Of a stretch of DNA of 40,712 nt, positions 27,172-33,616 are shown in pieces (position 1 is the first letter of the stretch; each line of letters begins with the position of its first letter). Origin of the DNA: an uncultured Burkholderiales bacterium (GTDB lineage Bacteria > Pseudomonadota > Gammaproteobacteria > Burkholderiales > Burkholderiaceae_C); assembly GCA_903828695.1 (NCBI GenBank), contig CAIKNE010000067.1:1-40712 (forward strand), written 5' to 3'. Under the pieces are notes generated by a model. It saw only the letters and a list, made by a program, of their open reading frames with translations. It had not been told where the DNA came from and did not search any database. Made by a program: the position numbers and the translations under genes.

Positions 27172-28326
27172 ATGAGTGTCATTACAACCATTGAAGACTT
27201 GCGTGTCCTAGCCCAAAAACGTGTTCCCCGAATGTTCTACGATTACGCTGACTCTGGGAGTTGGACTGAGAGTACTTACAAAGCCAATGAATCTGATTTT
27301 CAGAAAATTAAGTTCAGGCAGCGAGTGGCTGTTAATTTGCAGGGGCGCAGCACACGCAGTCAAATGATTGGACAAGATGTAGCGATGCCGGTCGCAATCG
27401 CACCCACTGGACTGACAGGGATGCAACACGCCGATGGTGAGATCTTGGCAGCGCGCGCGGCCAAAGAGTTTGGCGTCCCCTTTACACTGTCCACCATGAG
27501 TATTTGCTCGATTGAAGCGGTGTCTGCTGGAACCCAGGGACATCCCTTTTGGTTTCAACTGTATGTGATGAAAGACAGGGAATTTATTGAGAGTTTGATT
27601 GAGAGGGCAAAAGCCGCAAAATGCTCTGCTCTAGTGCTAACGCTTGATTTGCAAATTTTGGGTCAACGCCACAAAGACCTCAAAAACGGACTCTCCGCAC
27701 CACCCAAATTGACGATCGCAAATATCATCAACATGATGACCAAGCCAAGATGGTGTCTTGGCATGCTGGGCACTCAAAACCGTGAATTTGGAAATATCGT
27801 AGGTCACGTTAAAGGTGTTGACGATATGGGTTCCCTCTCAAGTTGGACGGCTAAACAGTTTGATCCTGCGTTGAATTGGAACGATGTGGAGTGGGTAAAG
27901 AAGAAATGGGGAGGCAAATTGATACTAAAAGGCATCCAAGATATCGAGGATGCAAGGCTTGCTGTGAATAGTGGTGCAGACGCGCTCATTGTCTCCAATC
28001 ACGGAGGCAGACAATTAGACGGTGCTGAGTCCAGTATCGAGTCACTCCCCAGAATCGTTGACGCTGTTGGCTCTCAAATTGAGGTTCACATGGACGGCGG
28101 TATTCGAAGTGGCCAAGACGTTTTGAAAGCTGTTGCATTGGGTGCAAAAGGCACCTACATTGGTCGCTCATTCCTTTACGGACTAGGTGCAATGGGACAA
28201 AAAGGCGTTTCAAAAGCATTAGAGTTGATTCACAATGAACTTGATTTGACGATGGCCTTTTGCGGTAAGACAAAGATTGAGCAGGTCAATAGTTCTATAT
28301 TGTTACCCGGAACTTTCCCGCAATAA
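27172..28326 (+). CDS. lldD: FMN-dependent alpha-hydroxy-acid dehydrogenase (L-lactate dehydrogenase type)
   Basis: Oxidises a 2-hydroxy acid, most likely L-lactate to pyruvate, with FMN. 384 aa, the family length. FMN and substrate motifs are visible: PVAIAPTGLTGM, PFWFQLYVMKDR, LILKGIQ with its Lys, and the catalytic His277 in SNHGGRQLDG, followed by EVHMDGGIRSGQDVLKA and GRSFLYG. LldD, glycolate oxidase and mandelate dehydrogenase share this fold, so the substrate is the least certain part. An AGGGA SD precedes the ATG, and it lies 22 bp after argH. Confidence 0.88.
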   Translation: MSVITTIEDLRVLAQKRVPRMFYDYADSGSWTESTYKANESDFQKIKFRQRVAVNLQGRSTRSQMIGQDVAMPVAIAPTGLTGMQHADGEILAARAAKEFGVPFTLSTMSICSIEAVSAGTQGHPFWFQLYVMKDREFIESLIERAKAAKCSALVLTLDLQILGQRHKDLKNGLSAPPKLTIANIINMMTKPRWCLGMLGTQNREFGNIVGHVKGVDDMGSLSSWTAKQFDPALNWNDVEWVKKKWGGKLILKGIQDIEDARLAVNSGADALIVSNHGGRQLDGAESSIESLPRIVDAVGSQIEVHMDGGIRSGQDVLKAVALGAKGTYIGRSFLYGLGAMGQKGVSKALELIHNELDLTMAFCGKTKIEQVNSSILLPGTFPQ

Positions 28327-28377
28327 CTCACTTAACCTTAGGGTTCCTAATTAGGCTTGCTGTAAGATGTTCCTTCA

Positions 28378-29715
28378 GTGACGCAACCCATACTCGAAAA
28401 GCAAGGATCAATCCGACGTATTGCTCATCTAGATATGGATGCGTTTTACGCATCCGTTGAGTTACTTCGCTACCCACAACTCAAAGGTTTACCAGTTGTG
28501 ATTGGAGGGGCTAGACGTCGCGAGGATATGTACCATGAGCGGTTGATGGCGCTAGATCCCAACCGAGACTGGAGAAATACACCTCCATCAGATATCCCCC
28601 TAGAGATATTCCCAAGGCTCTCGACTTACGTGGGAAGAGGGGTCATTACTACAGCGACTTATGCAGCGCGTCAATTTGGAATCGGCTCTGCTATGGGACT
28701 CATGAAGGCCAGCCAGCTCTGTCCTGATGCTGTCCTTTTGCCTGTTGATTTTGATGAATACCGCAAATACTCCAGACTTTTTAAAGAAGTGATTATGGAG
28801 ATTGCCCCTGTGATGGAGGATAGAGGTGTTGATGAGGTGTATATCGATTTCACAGAAACTGCGGGGGGGCAAAGAGAGGGCGGACGTGTGCTAGCTCGAC
28901 TCATACAAAAGTGTATTTTTGATGCTACCCAGCTCACTTGCTCAATTGGTGTAGCGCCCAATAAGTTACTTGCAAAAATGGCCAGTGAAATCAATAAACC
29001 CAATGGCATTTGTATTTTGTATGAAAAGGACATTCAAACCCAAATATGGCCACTTCCTTGTCGAAAAATAAACGGCATAGGGCCCAAAACCGATGAGCGT
29101 TTAAAGGCTCTTGGCATAAGTTTGATTGGTGAGCTTGCCAATTTTGACCCCCAGCTGTTGATCGCACATTTTGGGCAAAACTACGGAAGATGGTTAAACC
29201 GAGCTGCGCACGGCCTAGATGACGCTGGGGTGGTTACGTTCAGTGAGCCCGTCAGTCTAAGTAGGGAGACAACCTTTGAGCGGGATTTAAGCGCTAAGCA
29301 TGACAAGGAGAGGTTGGGTGAGGTGTTCACCAAACTGTGCGTGCAAGTTGCAAGTGATTTACAAAGAAAAGGGTATTTAGGTAAAACGGTTGGCATTAAA
29401 CTGAAATACGATAACTTTAAGACTGTAACGCGCGATCAAACCGTAGATATGGCCATAGGCGATGCAAAATTAATTCGCCAGTATGCGGGACAATTGCTCA
29501 AGCGAGTTGACTTAAACAAGCGCATTCGACTATTGGGCGTCAGAATGGGATCATTGGTTCGGGTGGATCGTTCCAATGGTACGAATGGATCAAATGGATC
29601 AAATGGATCAGAGGGTTCGAATGGTTTGACCCAAGGCGTTAAGTCCAACGCGCTCGAGGAAATTGAACCCCAGGAGCCATTAAACCAGAGCGGATTGAAT
29701 CAGGAGCTGTTTTAG
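28378..29715 (+). CDS. dinB: Y-family DNA polymerase IV
   Basis: Translesion polymerase, 445 aa from a GTG start (MTQPILEKQGSIRRIAHLDMDAFYASVE). Catalytic carboxylates are D19 in LDMDAFY and the DE pair in DRGVDEVYIDF. An insertion of about 45 residues, relative to E. coli DinB, lies between VVIGG and GRGVITTATYAAR in the fingers. The C-terminal tail has tandem NGS tripeptides and ends GLNQELF, a loose beta-clamp-binding pattern. A -10-like TAAGAT at 28363-28368 would put the 5' end about 3 nt before the GTG. No LexA-type (CTGT-N8-ACAG) box was seen upstream. Confidence 0.93.
   Translation: MTQPILEKQGSIRRIAHLDMDAFYASVELLRYPQLKGLPVVIGGARRREDMYHERLMALDPNRDWRNTPPSDIPLEIFPRLSTYVGRGVITTATYAARQFGIGSAMGLMKASQLCPDAVLLPVDFDEYRKYSRLFKEVIMEIAPVMEDRGVDEVYIDFTETAGGQREGGRVLARLIQKCIFDATQLTCSIGVAPNKLLAKMASEINKPNGICILYEKDIQTQIWPLPCRKINGIGPKTDERLKALGISLIGELANFDPQLLIAHFGQNYGRWLNRAAHGLDDAGVVTFSEPVSLSRETTFERDLSAKHDKERLGEVFTKLCVQVASDLQRKGYLGKTVGIKLKYDNFKTVTRDQTVDMAIGDAKLIRQYAGQLLKRVDLNKRIRLLGVRMGSLVRVDRSNGTNGSNGSNGSEGSNGLTQGVKSNALEEIEPQEPLNQSGLNQELF
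29575..29628 (+). repeat. 9-bp in-frame tandem repeat in the dinB tail
   Basis: Six 9-bp units lie in frame near the 3' end of dinB. The middle three are identical (AATGGATCA at 29584-29610) and the flanking units are degenerate, encoding NGT, NGS x3, EGS and NGL. Such a tract can change length by slippage without breaking the reading frame. Confidence 0.85.
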
Positions 29716-29726
29716 CGGACTGCGGG

Positions 29727-30632
29727 CTATTGTCTTGCGGTGCGGTGGTACTTGGGCAAAGGCCCAGGCTTGCTGGTTCTAAAGGGACTGATATCCACAC
29801 CGCCCCTTCTTGTATAGCAAGCAAAGACAATGAGTTCAACGGGTTTGCACCGAGTCCAGATGTCGTTGAAGATTCGCTCTACACAGTGCTCATGAAATTC
29901 ATTGTGATCTCTAAAGCTCACCAAGTACCTGAGTAAGTCCGGTTGATCAATTTGGGGCCCGTAGTAGCTAATTTGAACGCTCCCCCAGTCGGGCTGGCCT
30001 GTGACTAAACAGTTGCTCTTGAGGAGGTCGCTTTTAAGGGTTTCTTTGACGGGTTGCTCGTTAAAGGCGGCGTGCAAGAGATCGGGCGCTGGGTGATAGA
30101 TGCTGCATTCCAAATCCATTCTGTCTAAACTAAGGCCCTCTAGTTCGCGGGGCTGATGCAGTTGAAACTCACTCGGGGAGTGGATCTGGACGCTGACCTG
30201 CGCTTTGGCAGAGGTACCACTCCAAATAGCCTGAGTTAGATCCGTTTCCAAACATTTTTTTACCTGTTCTTTGCTCTGAAAACAAGAGGAATTAAAACTA
30301 TTCAAGTAAAGCTTGAAAGACTTACTCTCTACGATGTGAGTTGATTCGCATGGAATGATAAAACGTGCAATAGCCACCTCAGGTTTACCGCGGGGATTTA
30401 GCCAACTGAGCTCATACGCAGTCCAAAGATCAGCCCCCATAAAGATGGGGGTGCCATTGATACCTATTTCTAACCTCTTTGGCGCACGCTCGATTGGAAA
30501 AAGTAATGAGGGCGTGTAAGTGTTGACGTAGCTCGAAGCTTTACCAAGCTCTCCCAGCTCGCCAAGAATTTTGGCCAAAGGTTTTTGGTCAGATTGGGGA
30601 GGTTTTTTCGGAGATGGAGTTTCAGTGGACAT
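29727..30632 (-). CDS. queF: NADPH-dependent 7-cyano-7-deazaguanine reductase (QueF, long form)
   Basis: Reduces preQ0 to preQ1 for queuosine in tRNA. 301 aa, the bimodular E. coli-type QueF rather than the short YkvM form. Seen: [12 protein letters not shown], the nucleophile Cys176 in [25 protein letters not shown] and the late [10 protein letters not shown]. It lies 86 bp after yaaA on the same strand and meets dinB tail to tail with an 11-bp gap. The bases before the ATG read CACCTCC, so no SD is present. I looked for a preQ1 riboswitch and found none. Confidence 0.95.
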   Translation of the reverse strand: MSTETPSPKKPPQSDQKPLAKILGELGELGKASSYVNTYTPSLLFPIERAPKRLEIGINGTPIFMGADLWTAYELSWLNPRGKPEVAIARFIIPCESTHIVESKSFKLYLNSFNSSCFQSKEQVKKCLETDLTQAIWSGTSAKAQVSVQIHSPSEFQLHQPRELEGLSLDRMDLECSIYHPAPDLLHAAFNEQPVKETLKSDLLKSNCLVTGQPDWGSVQISYYGPQIDQPDLLRYLVSFRDHNEFHEHCVERIFNDIWTRCKPVELIVFACYTRRGGVDISPFRTSKPGPLPKYHRTARQ

Positions 30633-30718
30633 GGAGGTGAAAATGAAAATAAAGTGAGAATTGAAGCAAGAGATAAGTGCTTATTTGTTGTTTATAAATT
30701 TAAAAAGCCTCGAGCATT

Positions 30719-31498
30719 TTAAAGGGCGTACTTTCTAAATACCATTTTTTCAGGGGTTGATAAGGAGGACTCGAATCGGTATCCCTCAAGGTTGAATGTT
30801 TGCAGTGCTGCTGGCGTTGTAACTCGATTCTGAGTGGCGTATCTTGCCATCAATCCCCTGGCTCGTTTGGCAAGAAAGCTAATCACTTTGAATTGTCCGG
30901 ATTTCTCTTGCTCAAACACACACTCAATCACTTTTGCATGAAGTGTTTTTAGATCAACTGATTTGAAATACTCTTGGGATGCGAGGTTGATCACAAAAGG
31001 ATTTTTTTCATCCTCTAAGCATGCGTTTAAATAATTGGAGACCGAAGAGCCCCAGAATTTATATAAATTTGCGCCCGCTGCGTTCGCAAGCCTGGTTCCC
31101 ATCTCTAAGCGGTAGGGTTGCATTTTGTCCAAGGGTCTCAAAACTCCGTAAAGCCCACTTAGGATTGCAATGTGCTCCTGAGCCCAGGATAAGTCCTTGG
31201 CACTCAGCGACGATGCATTAAGACCTTCGTAAACATCGCCGTTAAATGCGAGCACCGCAGGGCGAGAATTTTTCAATGTGAAGTTGCTTGTCCATTCTTG
31301 AAAGCGCTTGTGATTGAGCTCAGCAAGTGGCTCACTGATACTCATTAACTCAGCGAGTTCCTTTTGGGAACGTTTTTTTAAAATGCCAATCAGCTCAGCC
31401 GATTGCTTTTTGAACGAAGGCTCGGTGGGTTTTGGGGTAGCCTTGGGCAGGGCACTTTCGTAATCAAGAGTTTTTGCCGGCGAGAGTAGGAAAATCAT
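30719..31498 (-). CDS. yaaA: Peroxide stress protein YaaA (UPF0246)
   Basis: A 259-aa protein of the YaaA/DUF328 family. In E. coli, YaaA is induced by hydrogen peroxide through OxyR and lowers free iron. Landmarks are MIFLLSPAKTLDY at the N-terminus, FNGDVYEGL, HIAILSGLYGVLRPLDKMQPYRLEM and the late VISFLAKRARGLMARYA. The ATG at 31498 is the normal start. It is transcribed away from the 621-bp gap that lies before the VOC gene. I did not find an OxyR site by eye. Confidence 0.95.
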   Translation of the reverse strand: MIFLLSPAKTLDYESALPKATPKPTEPSFKKQSAELIGILKKRSQKELAELMSISEPLAELNHKRFQEWTSNFTLKNSRPAVLAFNGDVYEGLNASSLSAKDLSWAQEHIAILSGLYGVLRPLDKMQPYRLEMGTRLANAAGANLYKFWGSSVSNYLNACLEDEKNPFVINLASQEYFKSVDLKTLHAKVIECVFEQEKSGQFKVISFLAKRARGLMARYATQNRVTTPAALQTFNLEGYRFESSLSTPEKMVFRKYAL

Positions 31499-31840
31499 GA
31501 AATTACGTTTGAAGCTAAGGATTTAGTTGATATCTATTTTAGATGAGCTATCAAACTTTAGCTTGAGGCCTTAATTAAAAACTTGGTGAACGTATATTCG
31601 GTAGTTATTGGGGCTTTGTATAGGGCGTGGTTGCTTCTCAGTATTACTTTGATAGATTTGTGAGTTGTATTGAAATTTTTGTTTACTGATGCGGTATTTA
31701 ATGCAATTATGAAGGCGTGTAAAAATTCAAAAAGAACAAATAGAACGTTAGTGCTTTTTGGTTCGTGTCCTTTGCAAGACGGAATTGATTAGCACTGCTG
31801 GGGTCTAGTTGTTTTTATATACTCAAAATTTTTCAATGAT

Positions 31841-31854
31841 TTAATCCAGATCAA
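31841..31854. promoter_or_regulatory. FNR/Dnr-type binding site candidate
   Basis: TTAATCCAGATCAA matches the FNR-family consensus TTGAT-N4-ATCAA at 9 of 10 fixed positions. If a start near 31907 is used (from TAAACT at 31895-31900), the site would be centred near -60, a usual class I activator position. Confidence 0.4.
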
Positions 31855-31876
31855 TGAATATTACAAAATCATATTC

Positions 31877-31894
31877 GTAGTACCTAAATACTAC
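31877..31894. promoter_or_regulatory. Perfect inverted repeat GTAGTA-N6-TACTAC
   Basis: Six-base arms around CCTAAA, 22 bp after the FNR-type box. It may be a repressor operator over the promoter region; no regulator is assigned. Confidence 0.4.
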
Positions 31895-31966
31895 TAAACT
31901 AGATGTCCAATCTGTGAAGTCAAGTCAGGTTGGATCCATCGAGTTTAATTTTGTAACTTTTTGGAT

Positions 31967-31997
31967 TAACTCTGACCGACAGAGTTACAAGTTTTTT
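31967..31997 (+). terminator. Terminator-like hairpin upstream of the VOC gene
   Basis: A perfect 8-bp stem (TAACTCTG / CAGAGTTA) with a 5-nt loop at 31967-31987, followed after 4 nt by six Ts at 31992-31997. The spacer weakens it as a classical terminator. Because the next gene begins 122 bp later on the same strand, it could be an attenuator or the end of a small RNA. Confidence 0.45.
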
Positions 31998-32119
31998 CAT
32001 GCGTAAAAATTTTTTCTGGGCGATTGGGGTTTTCGTGAATTGGGTTTGTGTGTATTTTTTTGAAAGTGGTCAACCTTTATAGTGAGCTTATTACCCATCA
32101 AGAACAAAAGGCATTAAAA

Positions 32120-32758
32120 ATGTATAAGGTGGATACACAAAAGTTTAAGCAGGAGCAGCAGGTTTTACCCCCAGCGGTACCAGTGCTGCAACTTCATCAT
32201 TACGCCTACAGGTCAAGGGACGCGGAGGAGACCAGGCATTTTTATGAAGATATTTTGGGCTTACCTTTGTATCACATCATTCAAAGTGATTATGTGTCCA
32301 GTACAGGGGAGTACTGTCCCTACACTCACTTCTTTTTTAGGTTGCAAGATGGCTCCTTTATTGCCTTCTTCGACTTAGGTGATGATCAGGCTGCTGAGCC
32401 CTCACCCAACACACCTATTTGGGTCAACCATATTGCTTTTCGTGTGAACTCAGAACAGGACTTGGAGAATACAAAAAAAAGACTAATAGCCCACAATGTT
32501 GATGTACTTGGTATTACAGATCACCAAATTTTCAAAAGCATTTGTTTCTTTGACCCCAACGGCATAAGGCTTGAGTTGACGGCTCAAACTGCAGATGAAG
32601 GCCAAATGTTTCAGGAAAGTAAAACTGCTCATGAAAGGCTCAAGAAATGGAGCGATCGCAAAATGGAATGGCGCCTTAGAAGGCTTGCAGGTGAGACTAC
32701 AAAATCGTTGCTCCCTGACCAAAACGACAGGCCCGAGTACGGCATGCGTAAGACCTAA
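32120..32758 (+). CDS. VOC (glyoxalase/dioxygenase) superfamily protein
   Basis: A 212-aa single-domain vicinal-oxygen-chelate protein. The beta-alpha-beta pattern is seen in LHHYAYRSRDAEETRHFYEDILGL-type sequence (residues about 25-48), HFFFRLQDGSFIAFFDL, VNHIAFRVN and FDPNGIRLELTA. Candidate metal ligands are a His in LHHYAYR, His in NHIAFRV and Glu in RLELTA. The fold covers extradiol dioxygenases, glyoxalase I and resistance proteins, so the reaction is unknown. I chose the ATG at 32120 (MYKVDTQKF) with AAGG upstream; the longer frame begins with a poor leader. A charged helical tail follows residue 170. Confidence 0.82.
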   Translation: MYKVDTQKFKQEQQVLPPAVPVLQLHHYAYRSRDAEETRHFYEDILGLPLYHIIQSDYVSSTGEYCPYTHFFFRLQDGSFIAFFDLGDDQAAEPSPNTPIWVNHIAFRVNSEQDLENTKKRLIAHNVDVLGITDHQIFKSICFFDPNGIRLELTAQTADEGQMFQESKTAHERLKKWSDRKMEWRLRRLAGETTKSLLPDQNDRPEYGMRKT

Positions 32759-32759
32759 A

Positions 32760-32790
32760 TGAGACAAGCGGCTTACAGCCGCTTGTCTCA
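32760..32790. terminator. 13-bp perfect hairpin between convergent genes
   Basis: A 13-bp perfect stem (arms TGAGACAAGCGGC and its complement) with loop TTACA, starting one base after the VOC stop codon. It lies between two convergent genes and would work from both sides, though no long U run follows on either strand. On the minus strand it is followed by ATTTAGG. Confidence 0.65.
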
Positions 32791-32818
32791 ACCCTTATCC
32801 TTGCAAAACACAAGAGTT

Positions 32819-33187
32819 TCAGTTAACTTGCTGCCAAGGGACGTTGCAGGTTTGCACGTTAGGGTAGTAGTTCTGAGACGTTGCGCAGTAATAGCCGTGG
32901 GGCTGCACTGGCTGAGCAGTCATAGCAAGTTGGGGTTGTACGTAAATAGGCTGGGGTGCCATGACGACTGGGTTGGAGTAGTAAACGGGGGCGCTTGCGT
33001 AACTAGCGCCGACAACAGCTCCGCCAATCAATGCGCCCGCAACGAAAGGGGCAAAGCCGTAACCGTAGCCCCCGTGGAATCCCCCGCCGTGGCCACCATA
33101 GAACCCGCCCCGAAAGCCGTGCGCAAAGCTATCGCTGGTTGCCAAAAGGCTCAAAGCTGTCAAAGTGAGGATGAGAAATTTTTTCAT
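32819..33187 (-). CDS. Small secreted Gly/His/Tyr-rich protein
   Basis: A 122-aa protein with a clear Sec signal peptide (MKKFLILTLTALSLLATSDSF, cut near residue 22), then a Gly/His-rich stretch (GGHGGGFHGGYGYGF) and a short hydrophobic Ala/Gly segment (FVAGALIGGAVVGASYA). The C-terminus YYCATSQNYYPNVQTCNVPW resembles a two-Cys Tyr-rich ending found on many proteobacterial envelope proteins. Its place is the periplasm or outer membrane; the function is unknown. An AAAAGGG SD precedes the ATG. His and Cys clusters make metal binding possible, but this is conjecture. Confidence 0.8.
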   Translation of the reverse strand: MKKFLILTLTALSLLATSDSFAHGFRGGFYGGHGGGFHGGYGYGFAPFVAGALIGGAVVGASYASAPVYYSNPVVMAPQPIYVQPQLAMTAQPVQPHGYYCATSQNYYPNVQTCNVPWQQVN

Positions 33188-33616
33188 GATATTGGCCCTT
33201 TTAAGATTGAGGGTAGTTAAGTCTTCAACGCGCTAGACAATGACACGGTTGACAGATGCCTGAGAGGTGCTGAGCGCAGGAGAAAAGTGTCTGAATCCTC
33301 AGGTAAATTGTCTTTTGCCACCAAATGGAAGCTTAATTTCACAGATTTCAAGTACTTTGCTGATGATACGGCGCAAGCCCGTTAAAATTCAACCTTTGTG
33401 TTTGAAGTTTTTCAAAGAATGTAAGTCCACTGTAAACTTTATGCGTGAGATTTGCAATCCCCTTTGCGGATCCCCCATTGGTAATTTTTAGACTCTTCTG
33501 GTAAGCGTGATCAGAGCCGGAACATCCCCCCGCTTTATCCGCGTGCAGTCCAAAACTGGCAAAACCCCCGCTTTTCCCCATTTACAACATACCTTTTTTC
33601 TCCAAAGTAGTTACGT
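33188..33616. other. Intergenic region between the Gly-rich protein gene and valS
   Basis: 429 bp with no believable gene; a 77-codon minus-strand frame and a 74-codon plus-strand frame show no recognisable product. It must hold the divergent promoters. A nested imperfect stem lies at 33251-33312. Neither valS nor the small gene has a promoter that I could place with confidence. Confidence 0.6.
33251..33312. promoter_or_regulatory. Nested stem structure in the valS / Gly-rich gene divergent region
   Basis: CCTGAG (33259-33264) pairs with CTCAGG (33298-33303), and outside it GACA (33251-33254) pairs with TGTC (33309-33312). It is seen from both strands and lies about 64-125 nt before the small secreted gene. 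It is not a recognised element. Confidence 0.3.

Larger units (their letters stand above)
31499..32119. other. AT-rich intergenic region between yaaA and the VOC gene
   Basis: No believable coding frame in 621 bp. From left to right it holds an AT-rich stretch next to yaaA, an FNR/CRP-type half-conserved box at 31841-31854, a perfect 6+6 inverted repeat at 31877-31894 and a terminator-like hairpin at 31967-31997. Two runs of six or seven Ts follow before the VOC start. Its size and content are unusual for this gene-dense window. Confidence 0.6.

Noticed and set aside
30633-30718. preQ1 riboswitch ahead of queF
   Set aside because: No AGAGGTTC-type stem or CACCCTC-AAAAACTA tail is present in the 86-bp gap.
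32759-33220. 153-codon plus-strand frame opposite the Gly-rich secreted gene
   Set aside because: It is antisense to a gene with a clear signal peptide and SD, starts in the 13-bp hairpin, and has no SD.
33251-33312. Glycine riboswitch
   Set aside because: CTCAGGT/CA words resemble part of the aptamer, but the conserved GCCGAAGGGGCAA-type core and the right loop sizes are absent, and the next genes are not glycine-metabolism genes.
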